From an uncultured Allobosea sp. (lineage in GTDB: Bacteria > Pseudomonadota > Alphaproteobacteria > Rhizobiales > Beijerinckiaceae), in contig NZ_CAMFJF010000005.1 of assembly GCF_945956895.1 (NCBI RefSeq), positions 62,001 through 126,000 on the forward strand: 64,000 nt of DNA. Direction: 5' to 3'. Made by a program: the position numbers and the translations under genes. Under the pieces are notes generated by a model. It worked only from the letters and a program-made list of their open reading frames with translations, made no database searches and was not told where the DNA came from. This document shows, one piece after another, positions 25,935 through 35,045 of the stretch (position 1 is the first letter of the stretch; each line of letters starts with the position of its first letter).

Positions 25935-27671
25935 ATGGCCGCCACGAGCATCAAGCCCAGCTTCGTTGAACTCTACACCCCCAAGCTGCTGACCGTCCTG
26001 CGCGAAGGCTATGGCCTGAGCCATCTCAGAGCCGATGCGATCTCCGGGCTGACGGTCGCCATCGTCGCGCTGCCGCTTTCAATGGCCATCGCCATCGCCT
26101 CGGGCGTCACGCCGGATCGAGGCCTATACACCTCGATCATCGGTGGCTTCATCGTCTCGGCGTTCGGCGGCAGCCGCTTCCAGATCGGTGGTCCGGCCGG
26201 CGCTTTCATCGTGCTGGTTGCAGCTTGCGTGGCGCAGCACGGGGTGGACGGGCTCCTGCTCGCGACCTTCCTCTCCGGTCTGATGCTGGCGGCGGTCGGC
26301 CTGCTCGGCCTCGGCACCTTCATCAAATACATTCCCTATCCGGTCACGGTCGGATTCACGGCGGGCATCGCCGCCATCATCTTCGCCAGCCAGATCAAGG
26401 ACCTGCTGGGCCTCTCCCTTGCGCATGAGCCGGGAGCTTTACTGCCGAAGCTCGAGGCGCTCGCGGGCGCGCTGCCGAGCGCGAACCCGGCCGCGATCAT
26501 CGTCACCGCCGTCACCATCGGCCATATCCTGCTGCTGCGCCACCTGCGCCCGCATTGGCCGGCCTTCATCATCGCCGTTGCCGTCGCTGCTGCAGGGGCA
26601 GCCATCGTTGGGCTGCCGGTCGAGACCATCGGAACGCGCTTCGGCGGCATCCCGCAGACGCTGCCGCTGCCCCACCTGCCGGCGATCTCCTGGGAGAAGG
26701 TCGTGGCGGTGCTGCCGAACGCGCTCTCCTTCACGCTGCTCGGCTGCATCGAGAGCCTGCTCTCGGCTGTGGTGGCCGATTCGATGACCGGCCGACGACA
26801 CCGCTCCAATTGTGAACTGGTGGCACAAGGGCTCGCGAACATGGCCTCGCCGTTGTTCGGCGGCATCTGCGTCACCGGCAATATCGCGCGGACCGCCACC
26901 AATGTCCGCTCCGGCGCGCGCGGACCGGTCTCAGGCATGCTACATTCGGTCTTCCTGCTGCTGTTCATGATGGTTGCAGCACCGCTCGCCTCCTACATCC
27001 CGCTCGCGGCGCTGGCGGGGGTGCTGGCGGTGGTGGCCTGGAACATGGCCGAGAAGCACGAATTCGCGACGCTGATCCGTGCCTCGCGGGGCGATGCCGT
27101 CGTGCTGCTGGTGACATTCCTGCTGGTGATCTTCGTCGATCTGAGCACCGGCATCGTCGCTGGCTTCGTCGTCAGCTCACTGCTTTTCCTGCATCGCATG
27201 GCGCAGTCGGTCGCCGTGGAAGATGGCGTGCCGATGATCGACGAGGATCGCGCCGACACGGCCGATGGCAACGGGCGCAAGCCCTATGATGCCGCGCCGG
27301 CGACCGATCCCGATGTGGTGGTGGTGCGGATCTCGGGCGCTTTCTTCTTCGGTGCCTCGGCGGCAGTGGGGGCGGCGCTCGACCGGATCGGCGAGGCGCC
27401 CAAGACCTATGTCGTCGATCTTTCGGCCGTCTCCCTGCTCGACTCGACCGGTGCGGCGACGCTCGACGGCTTCGTGCGCAAGGCCAATCGGCGCGGCGCC
27501 GTCGTTCAGATCGCCGGGGCCAGGAGGGCGGTGCGCCGCACGCTTCTCATCCATGGCATCAGGCGGCCGCGGGTGCGTTTCGCCTCGTCGGTGAGCGAAG
27601 CCGTTGCGGCCGGGCACGCAAGAGCAGCAAGTGTCGATCTGGCGGAAGCGCCAGGATCTCAACCCGGATAG
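25935..27671 (+). CDS. SulP-family anion permease with C-terminal STAS domain
   Basis: This 578-residue inner-membrane transporter has the SLC26/SulP core (AISGLTVAIVALPLSMAIAI near residue 28, then about 12-14 helices to residue 430). A cytoplasmic STAS domain follows (about 450-560, with VVDLSAVSLLDSTGAATLDG). SulP proteins carry sulfate, bicarbonate or other anions; the substrate is not determinable here. ATG 25935 has AGGAAAGGG at a short spacing. Its 3' end overlaps the convergent lipoprotein gene by 13 bases. Confidence 0.92.
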   Translation: MAATSIKPSFVELYTPKLLTVLREGYGLSHLRADAISGLTVAIVALPLSMAIAIASGVTPDRGLYTSIIGGFIVSAFGGSRFQIGGPAGAFIVLVAACVAQHGVDGLLLATFLSGLMLAAVGLLGLGTFIKYIPYPVTVGFTAGIAAIIFASQIKDLLGLSLAHEPGALLPKLEALAGALPSANPAAIIVTAVTIGHILLLRHLRPHWPAFIIAVAVAAAGAAIVGLPVETIGTRFGGIPQTLPLPHLPAISWEKVVAVLPNALSFTLLGCIESLLSAVVADSMTGRRHRSNCELVAQGLANMASPLFGGICVTGNIARTATNVRSGARGPVSGMLHSVFLLLFMMVAAPLASYIPLAALAGVLAVVAWNMAEKHEFATLIRASRGDAVVLLVTFLLVIFVDLSTGIVAGFVVSSLLFLHRMAQSVAVEDGVPMIDEDRADTADGNGRKPYDAAPATDPDVVVVRISGAFFFGASAAVGAALDRIGEAPKTYVVDLSAVSLLDSTGAATLDGFVRKANRRGAVVQIAGARRAVRRTLLIHGIRRPRVRFASSVSEAVAAGHARAASVDLAEAPGSQPG

Positions 27672-27991
27672 CCGAACCTGGCCTTGGTCGCGCGGATCTG
27701 GCCGATCGCGCCGGCTTCGTTGCCGGCCGCGCAGGTGGTGCGGGCGCGCGCGATCTCGCTGCTGACGCGGTCGTGGACGCCTTTCGTCGTGTGGCCGGTG
27801 GCGACGTCGTTATCGATCACCGCCTGGAACCGCTCGACCTCACCGGAGCAGCCTGTGCCACCCGGCATGTGGAAGGTGCTCGGCGTCACGCCGGGGGCGG
27901 CCTGCTCCGGAGCCGGAGCAGGGGGCGGTCCGGCGCTCTGGCAGGCGGCTAGGGCGAAGCTCGCGAGGGCGAGAAGGGGCAGCGCGCGCAT
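27659..27991 (-). CDS. Small lipoprotein of unknown function
   Basis: This 110-residue protein begins RALPLLALASFALAAC, a lipoprotein signal with lipobox LAAC (lipidated Cys17), followed by a Pro/Ala linker. The mature domain has two further Cys (GTGCSGEV and TTCAAGNEAG) that could form a disulfide. ATG 27991 has GGAGAG just upstream; an upstream start would bury the signal. It is probably envelope-anchored. I do not recognise the domain. Confidence 0.7.
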   Translation of the reverse strand: MRALPLLALASFALAACQSAGPPPAPAPEQAAPGVTPSTFHMPGGTGCSGEVERFQAVIDNDVATGHTTKGVHDRVSSEIARARTTCAAGNEAGAIGQIRATKARFGYPG

Positions 27992-28060
27992 CGGTCTCTC
28001 CGCTACGATCAGAAGGCCGACCATTGCCGATTCTCGCGGGCCGCGCCAGCGACCTGCGGC

Positions 28061-28702
28061 TCAGCCGTCGCGCAGGAAGAAGGTCGCGGCGACCGTCATC
28101 GCGGCTGCCGCGGCGGCCGCGAGCCAGATGGCCGTCAGGCCGATCCAGCCATGCACGGCCGCGCCGAGAAAGGCGCCGCCCATCAGCCCGAGCCAGAGCA
28201 GGAAATGGCGCAGGAAGGCGCGCTTGGGCCCGCCCAGCATGGCGGCGGCGATCCGCTGCCCCATCTTGACCAGCGTGCCCGTCATGTAGGTCAGGCCGAT
28301 CGTGACCTCGCCGTCGCGCTGGAAGACGGCGTTCTCCGTGCCCATCGCCACCGCAAGCAGGCCGACCGCCGGAAGCGTCGCGCCGCTCGTTTCCAGCAGC
28401 GCGGCCAGCGCGAGCAGCATCGTGACCATGCCGAGCACGGCTGGCGCGCGCTGCCGGCCGGCCGCATGGCCGACGAGCGAGCCGAGTACGACACCGCTGA
28501 CGAAGAGGGCGATGATGCCGCCGGCGAGCGCGGCCCCGCCGGCCCGGCCGCCCGCGAGCTCAATGCCGAGCCGTGTCGTGTTGCCCGTCATGAAGGAGAC
28601 GAAATAGCCGCCGAGCGTGATGAAGCCGAGCGCGTCGACATAGCCGGCAAGCGCCGAGAAACAGGCCGCGAGCGCGATCTCGCGCCTCTGGTAGCGCATC
28701 AT
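28061..28702 (-). CDS. DUF1275 (YoaK-like) membrane protein
   Basis: This 213-residue protein has about six hydrophobic segments and the DUF1275 marks: GYVDALGFITLGGYFVSFMT followed by GNTTRLG, and further on TYMTGTLVKMGQRIAAA. The family is a membrane protein group of unknown transport function. Two adjacent ATG codons (28702, 28699) are possible starts. The gene diverges from the leuA leader, whose promoter lies in the same gap. Confidence 0.85.
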   Translation of the reverse strand: MMRYQRREIALAACFSALAGYVDALGFITLGGYFVSFMTGNTTRLGIELAGGRAGGAALAGGIIALFVSGVVLGSLVGHAAGRQRAPAVLGMVTMLLALAALLETSGATLPAVGLLAVAMGTENAVFQRDGEVTIGLTYMTGTLVKMGQRIAAAMLGGPKRAFLRHFLLWLGLMGGAFLGAAVHGWIGLTAIWLAAAAAAAMTVAATFFLRDG

Positions 28703-28818
28703 GACGAATACGAATCCTGGGTCATCGATCGGTCGCGGAAGCCGGCCGAATCGGCGTTGTCCTATCATAGGTCGCGACGACGCCTGACCGCCCCCCGGCA
28801 ACTGCATGCGACATATGC

Positions 28819-28848
28819 TTGCGCTTCGCCCTTTGCTTCGGTTACATC
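28819..28848 (+). promoter_or_regulatory. Putative sigma-70 promoter of the leuA leader
   Basis: TTGCGC at 28819-28824 and TACATC at 28843-28848 are 18 bases apart. A start near 28855 places the ribosome site GAGGA (28864-28868) and the leader-peptide GTG (28875) at the 5' end of the transcript. Confidence 0.4.
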
Positions 28849-28874
28849 CTGTCCCGTCGATTTGAGGAACGCCT

Positions 28875-29006
28875 GTGGTTTCGACCGCCCGCCATGACCT
28901 GACGAAGGACTGCGCCGCTGCGCAGGTCGTCGGCATGCGCGCTCGCGCTCCCCTCGCACGCGCCCGGTTCTCGCTTCTCGGCCTCCTTCTCCTTAGCTGC
29001 CCCTGA
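28875..29006 (+). CDS. leuL: leuA leader peptide, Leu-rich (attenuator peptide)
   Basis: A 43-codon frame starts at GTG 28875, 6 bases after GAGGA, and ends at TGA 29004. An internal in-frame ATG at 28935 would give 23 residues. The C-terminal part reads FSLLGLLLLSCP: six Leu codons lie within the last eleven sense codons, and a seventh is at 28953. The stop codon overlaps one arm of a hairpin that competes with a terminator-like stem before leuA. A run of Leu codons before a leucine-pathway gene is the hallmark of ribosome-mediated attenuation. Which start codon is used is unresolved. Confidence 0.72.
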   Translation: MVSTARHDLTKDCAAAQVVGMRARAPLARARFSLLGLLLLSCP

Positions 29007-29083
29007 GGGCCGGCCGGGCATGCTGCCTGGGCGCTCAGGGGACTGACGAGAACCGCCGACAGAAAACCCAGCGCCCGCCTTTT
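29000..29083 (+). promoter_or_regulatory. leuA transcription attenuator
   Basis: CCCCTGAG 29000-29007 pairs exactly with CTCAGGGG 29034-29041. GGGCGCT 29029-29035 pairs exactly with AGCGCCC 29070-29076, followed shortly by TTTT at 29080-29083. The two pairings share 29034-29035 and exclude each other. A ribosome stalled at the Leu run (28974-28994) leaves the first pairing possible, which blocks the terminator. One at the stop codon (29004-29006) masks its 5' arm and lets the terminator form. The terminator loop is long, so an additional fold may be involved. Confidence 0.62.
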
Positions 29084-29119
29084 CCGATCTCGCGGCGCAT
29101 CGACACCGGAAGCAGAACC

Positions 29120-30697
<1,578 letters not shown>

Positions 30698-30725
30698 GAG
30701 GGGAAGGGCGCTCTTGGGGACATGT

Positions 30726-30885
30726 GTCATCCCGTGCGCGCTGCAGCGTGAACGCTGCTGCGCAGACACGGGACCGCGTGACGATTGGGGCTCCCTTCCT
30801 CACGGCCTCCGCAAGGGCGCCTCTTACGGGGCACGGTCCCGTGTCTGCGCAGCGGCATTCCATGCCGCAGCGCGCACGGGATGAC
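30726..30885. repeat. Long palindromic repeat, family E, complete copy
   Basis: The left arm begins GTCATCCCGTGCGCGCTGC and the right arm ends GCAGCGCGCACGGGATGAC. Inner arms GCGCAGACACGGGACCG and CGGTCCCGTGTCTGCGC complete the hairpin. A half copy is at 43121-43172. The remaining bases between leuA and the permease (30698-31014) hold no gene. Confidence 0.85.
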
Positions 30886-31014
30886 AGCGCTGCCCCACAC
30901 GCTGACCACTCTCGATTCCAGTGGATGACGCCGGCGCTATCTGGCGCCGGCTCGGTTTTTGCTCTCATCTGCACGTCCGGTGCGGTCGCTCCCCCGGCGA
31001 CCCTGGGGAGCGCG

Positions 31015-32292
31015 ATGCCGATGGGCTATTTTCCGAACTGGACCTTGAAAACCTCCGGCGCCGTGCTGCCGGATGAGCGGCTGCCGACCGGCCAGACCGT
31101 GATCGCCGGCCTGCAGCACGTCGTCGCCATGTTCGGCTCGACGGTGCTGGCGCCGGTGCTGATGGGCTTCGACCCGAATGTCGCGATCTTCTTCTCCGGC
31201 ATCGCGACTCTGCTGTTCTTCGTGATCACGCGCGGCCAATTGCCGAGCTATCTCGGTTCCTCCTTCGCCTTCATCGGCGTCGTCATCGCCGCGACCGGCT
31301 ATGCCGGCTCCGGCCCCAACCCGAATATCGGCGTGGCGCTCGGCGGCATCATCGCCTGCGGCGCGGTCTATGCCGCGATCGGCCTGATCGTGCAGGGCGT
31401 CGGCACCGCCTGGATCGAGAAGCTGCTGCCGCCGGTCGTGACCGGCGCGGTCGTGGCCGCGATCGGCCTCAACCTGACCTCGGTCGCGATCAGCATGATC
31501 TCGGCCAGCCCCTATACCAAGTGGATCGCGCTGTTCACGGTCATCGCGGTCGCGCTGGTCGCCGTCTACGGGCGCGGTCTGCCCCAGCGCCTGCCGGTGC
31601 TCATCGGCGGCCTCGCGGCCTACATCCTCTATGCGCTGACGGCGTCGAGCTTCGGCGCGCCGACGATCGATTTCGGCAAGATCGGCGCCGCCGCCTGGTT
31701 CGGCCTGCCGAAATTCGTGGCGCCGGTCTTCGACATGAAGGCGATCACGCTGATCGTGCCGGTCGCGATCATCCTGGTCGCCGAGAATCTCGGCCATATC
31801 AAAGGCATCTCGGTGATGACCGGGCGCAATTTCGACCACCTGATCGGGCGCGGCTTCTTCGCCGATGGTCTCGGCACCATGATCGCCGGCTCGGGCGGCG
31901 GCACGGGCGTCACGACCTATGCCGAGAACATGGGCGTGATGGCGGTGACGCGGGTCTATTCGACGCTGGTCTTCGTCGCGGCCGGCGTGATCGCGCTGCT
32001 CCTCGGCTTCTCGCCGAAATTCGGCGCGGTGATCGGCACGATCCCCGTTGCGGTGCTCGGCGGCCTCGCGGTCGTGGTCTTCGGCCTGATTGCCGCGACC
32101 GCCGGCCGGATCTGGGTCGAGAACAAGGTCGATTTCTCCGAGCCGAAGAACCTGATCACGGTGGCGACCGCGCTGATTCTCGGCGCCGGCGACCTGAAGC
32201 TGCCGATCTTCGGCTATGAGCTCGGCGGAATCGGCACCGCGACCTTCGGCGCGATCGTGCTCTACCACCTGCTGAACCGCCGTACGGCCTGA
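31015..32292 (+). CDS. NCS2-family uracil/xanthine permease
   Basis: This 425-residue inner-membrane symporter has about 14 hydrophobic segments and NCS2 marks: GLQHVVAMFGSTVLAPVLMG (about residues 31-50), the LVAENLGHIKGIS segment with its conserved Glu (about 255-267) and GSGGGTGVTTYAENMGVM (about 288-305). These place it near UraA/PucJ-type uracil or xanthine transporters. With the urate genes 5-8 kb away, xanthine or urate uptake is plausible, though uracil cannot be excluded. ATG 31015 follows GGGGAG by 5 bases. Confidence 0.88.
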   Translation: MPMGYFPNWTLKTSGAVLPDERLPTGQTVIAGLQHVVAMFGSTVLAPVLMGFDPNVAIFFSGIATLLFFVITRGQLPSYLGSSFAFIGVVIAATGYAGSGPNPNIGVALGGIIACGAVYAAIGLIVQGVGTAWIEKLLPPVVTGAVVAAIGLNLTSVAISMISASPYTKWIALFTVIAVALVAVYGRGLPQRLPVLIGGLAAYILYALTASSFGAPTIDFGKIGAAAWFGLPKFVAPVFDMKAITLIVPVAIILVAENLGHIKGISVMTGRNFDHLIGRGFFADGLGTMIAGSGGGTGVTTYAENMGVMAVTRVYSTLVFVAAGVIALLLGFSPKFGAVIGTIPVAVLGGLAVVVFGLIAATAGRIWVENKVDFSEPKNLITVATALILGAGDLKLPIFGYELGGIGTATFGAIVLYHLLNRRTA

Positions 32293-32302
32293 TAATCCAC
32301 AG

Positions 32303-32329
32303 CACGGCGAAGCCTTTTTCGCCGTGTTT
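32303..32329 (+). terminator. Terminator after the NCS2 permease gene
   Basis: CACGGCGAA 32303-32311 and TTCGCCGTG 32318-32326 form a 9-base-pair stem with a 6-base loop, followed by TTT. Confidence 0.78.
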
Positions 32330-32350
32330 GAAAAATCTGTCACAGATGGG

Positions 32351-32379
32351 TGGACAGGGGGCGGGGCCTTTGCTACACG
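32351..32379 (+). promoter_or_regulatory. Putative promoter of tRNA-Lys
   Basis: TGGACA at 32351-32356 and TACACG at 32374-32379 are spaced by 17 bases, about 50 bases before the tRNA. Confidence 0.4.
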
Positions 32380-32431
32380 CCCCCTGCCTGACGCGGCCAA
32401 CGCCGCTGACCGGCGACGCTTCGTGGCGTAT

Positions 32432-32507
<76 letters not shown>

Positions 32508-32620
32508 CGACCTTTCCTGAACATCGCTGAATAGATCTCGCCGATGCGAACGGCTCGCGCCTTCGCCGGCTTGAGGGCTGTGCTATCGTCGATGGTGGCG
32601 ACGGCGGAGCGAGCGGCATC

Positions 32621-33079
32621 GTGGACGAACTGGAACTGGTGCTGCGGCTTCTGGCCGGCCTTGTGGCTGGCGTCGCAGTCGGCTGGCAGCGGACGCTCCA
32701 GCGCAAGAGCGCGGGCCTCAGGACCTTCGGGCTGGTCGGGCTCGGCACCGCTGCGGCGGCGAGCCTGTTCAGCGAGACACTCCATCCCGATGCGGCGAGC
32801 CGTGTGGTCCAGGGCGTGCTGACCGGGGTCGGCTTTCTGGGCGCCGGCCTGATCATCCGCCGCGACGGCGACCTGATGCCCCACGGCCTGACCACGGCGG
32901 CGGCCATCTGGGTGACCGCAGCGCTCGGCTGCTCCGCAGGCTTGGGCAAATGGTCGGTGACGCTGGCGGCCACGGTTCTGGCGCTCGTGCTGCTGATTCT
33001 CGACCATTCGCTGGAAAGTTGGTTGCAGCGCCGCCATCCGCTGCCGAGCGACGAGGGAGCCTCGCGACCGCCGGACTGA
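32621..33079 (+). CDS. MgtC/SapB-family membrane protein
   Basis: This 152-residue protein is the hydrophobic N-terminal MgtC domain: LRLLAGLVAGVAVGWQR, the signature SAGLRTFGLVGLGTAA, GVGFLGAGLIIRRDG and GLTTAAAIWVTAALGCSAG. The soluble C-terminal ACT-like domain of longer MgtC proteins is absent, as in many SapB-type members. The family modulates ATP synthase and Mg2+ or acid-stress tolerance in some bacteria. The start is GTG 32621 with GGAG about 11 bases upstream. Confidence 0.87.
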   Translation: MDELELVLRLLAGLVAGVAVGWQRTLQRKSAGLRTFGLVGLGTAAAASLFSETLHPDAASRVVQGVLTGVGFLGAGLIIRRDGDLMPHGLTTAAAIWVTAALGCSAGLGKWSVTLAATVLALVLLILDHSLESWLQRRHPLPSDEGASRPPD

Positions 33080-33129
33080 GCTGCGGCGCTTCCCTGAGCG
33101 GGAGGGAGCCTTTCGGCGGCTCGGGCGTT

Positions 33130-33150
33130 CCTGTCCGAAAGGACAGGTTT
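33130..33150 (+). promoter_or_regulatory. GNRA-capped hairpin at the ribosome site of the Pro-rich gene
   Basis: CCTGTCC 33130-33136, GAAA loop, GGACAGG 33141-33147, then TTT. The only Shine-Dalgarno-like sequence for the ATG at 33154 (AAAGGA, 33138-33143) lies in the loop and 3' arm. It may be a weak terminator for mgtC, a translational control hairpin, or both. Confidence 0.5.
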
Positions 33151-33153
33151 CAC

Positions 33154-33411
33154 ATGATGCAATTGGATCAAGGCCTTGCGGCCGCTCCCGGCAATGCACC
33201 GGCCATTCCGAATCCGCCGCCCGAGGCGCCACCGCTGATTCCGGGCGAGGTTCCCCCGGCGCCGCCGGTCGAATCGCCGCCGGACGAGGCACCGCAGGGC
33301 ACCCCGGCCGAACCGCCGCCGGAATTGCCGCTGAATGCGCCGCCGGAGGCTCCTCCGGCGGGGCCGATCGACCTGCCGCCGGGGCGCGATCCGCGCCAGC
33401 CACAGGAATAA
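33154..33411 (+). CDS. Proline-rich small protein
   Basis: This 85-residue protein is almost entirely low complexity: from residue 20 on it repeats PPE/PPAP-type units (NPPPEAPPLIPGEVPPAPP and similar), with Asp/Glu as the only charges until the end. No signal peptide, membrane segment or known domain is seen. It would be an extended, acidic polyproline chain. It is flanked by mgtC (same strand) and a convergent M20 peptidase 6 bases away. The coding status is moderately likely, given the clean frame and start. Confidence 0.5.
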   Translation: MMQLDQGLAAAPGNAPAIPNPPPEAPPLIPGEVPPAPPVESPPDEAPQGTPAEPPPELPLNAPPEAPPAGPIDLPPGRDPRQPQE

Positions 33412-33417
33412 TCCAGC

Positions 33418-34806
33418 CTAGACCTTCGGAGCGTTGCCTGCGCCGATATCCCAGTAGAGTCCGGCCATGGCGACCAAGCCCTCGCGGGCGATGGCGGTCG
33501 GCAGGTGCTCGTCCGGCGCGTGCTGCGAGCAGCCGGGATAGGAATGCGGCACCCAGATCGTGCGCAGCTTCAGGATCTCGGCGAAGATGTCGTTCGGCAG
33601 CGAGCCGCCGAGATTGGGCAGCAGCGCCGGCTTCTTGCCGGTGCTCTCCGCGATCGAATCGATCGTGAAGCGGACCCAGGCATCGTCGGGGTCGAGCCGC
33701 GTCGCGCCGAAGCGCTCGGTGCCCGGCATGATGATCTCGACCATATTGAAGCCGTGGCGGTCGAGATGGCGGCGGAGCGCCGGGGCGACGTCGCGCGGAT
33801 CGATGCCGACGACGAAGCGCAGCGCAACACGCGCCCAGGCGCTCGGCGGCACGGCATTGACGGGCGTTTCCGGCACGCCGGACTTCATCGCCAGCACGTC
33901 GAAGGAACACCAGCCGAAGACCTGCTCGGCGGGAGAGAGGCCGGGCTCGCCCCAGTTCGGATCGATGGTCGGACCGTCCGGGCCGCCGTCGATCTCGCAA
34001 TCGGCGAGTGCGCGACGCACGCCGTCGGGCAGCTCCTTCGGCACCCATTCATGGATGCGGATCTGGCCGGTGGGCGAGGTGATCGAGGCGATGGCATGGG
34101 CGAGCTGGATCGCCGGATCGGAGAGGATGCCGCCCCAGTTGCCGGAATGGTGGCCGCCCTCGCGGGCCTTGATCTGGAGATCGAAGGTGATGACGCCGCG
34201 TGCGCCCAAAAACACGGTCGGGCGCTCGGCATTGAGGCGCGGCCCGTCCGAGGCGATCAGGATATCGGCCTTGAGCAGTTCGGCCTCGTCCTCGCAAAGC
34301 TCGCGCAGGCCGGGGGAACCGGATTCCTCGCCCATCTCGATCAGATACTTGGCGTTGAAGCCGAGCTTGCCGCGCGTCTCCAGCACGGCGCGTAGGCCGT
34401 TGATGTTGATGAGATGTTGGCCCTTGTTGTCGACGACGCCGCGGCCGTACCAGCGGCCGTCACGCTCGACGAGCTTCCAGGGCGAGAGGCCCTCGCTCCA
34501 CTGCGCGTCGAGGCCGCGGATGACGTCGCCATGACCGTAGCCGAGGATCGTCGGCAGGGCCGGGTCCTCGATGCGCTCGGCATAGAGGAAGGGGCCGCGC
34601 GCCTTGGCATGAGTCAGGATGCGACAGGTGAAGCCGAGCGATTCGAGCAGCGGCTGCATCTCCTTGTCGAGATATTCGCCCAGCACGGGAGCACGGTCGG
34701 GGTTCTGGCTTTCGGTGGGGATCGCGACGAGCCGGCTGAGATCGGTCTTCATCCGGCCTGAATCGAAATAGTCCTGAGCTTTCGCGATCGCCTGCGCGCG
34801 GGTCAT
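33418..34806 (-). CDS. M20-family metallopeptidase (dipeptidase-like)
   Basis: This 462-residue protein has the M20 catalytic domain with metal-ligand segments GYGHGDV (His/Asp), YGRGVVDNKGQ (bridging Asp) and EMGEESGSPGL (general base Glu and metal Glu). A lid/dimerisation domain lies at about residues 200-340, and the C-terminal HAPDEHL holds the last metal His. It fits cytosolic dipeptidases or carboxypeptidases of the CNDP type. ATG 34806 has GGGAGA upstream. It diverges from the helicase gene over 239 bases that contain a family A repeat. Confidence 0.9.
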   Translation of the reverse strand: MTRAQAIAKAQDYFDSGRMKTDLSRLVAIPTESQNPDRAPVLGEYLDKEMQPLLESLGFTCRILTHAKARGPFLYAERIEDPALPTILGYGHGDVIRGLDAQWSEGLSPWKLVERDGRWYGRGVVDNKGQHLININGLRAVLETRGKLGFNAKYLIEMGEESGSPGLRELCEDEAELLKADILIASDGPRLNAERPTVFLGARGVITFDLQIKAREGGHHSGNWGGILSDPAIQLAHAIASITSPTGQIRIHEWVPKELPDGVRRALADCEIDGGPDGPTIDPNWGEPGLSPAEQVFGWCSFDVLAMKSGVPETPVNAVPPSAWARVALRFVVGIDPRDVAPALRRHLDRHGFNMVEIIMPGTERFGATRLDPDDAWVRFTIDSIAESTGKKPALLPNLGGSLPNDIFAEILKLRTIWVPHSYPGCSQHAPDEHLPTAIAREGLVAMAGLYWDIGAGNAPKV

Positions 34807-34915
34807 GGTCTTGTCGTCTCCCAATAAGTGGCCGGTACAGTGCCGGTGGACGTGAGGTTGCGCCAGTGCCAAGAGAGCCGGGCGCGCCATGCCTTATCCA
34901 CGGGGCGGGCGTAGT

Positions 34916-35013
34916 CGTCATTGCGAGGAGCAAAGCGACGAAGCAATCCAGGGGGCCGGGTCGAACAGTTCAGCCCAGCCCTCCTGGATTGCTTCGCTTC
35001 GCTCGCAATGACG
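34916..35013. repeat. Palindromic intergenic repeat, family A, copy 2
   Basis: The arms match copy 1 (CGTCATTGCGAGGAGC... / ...CGCTCGCAATGACG) with the core CCAGGGGGCC and CTCCTGG. Unusually for these repeats it lies between divergent gene starts (M20 and helicase). Confidence 0.85.
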
Positions 35014-35045
35014 GCAAACGCAGAGAGATCGGCTTTTATCCGCCC

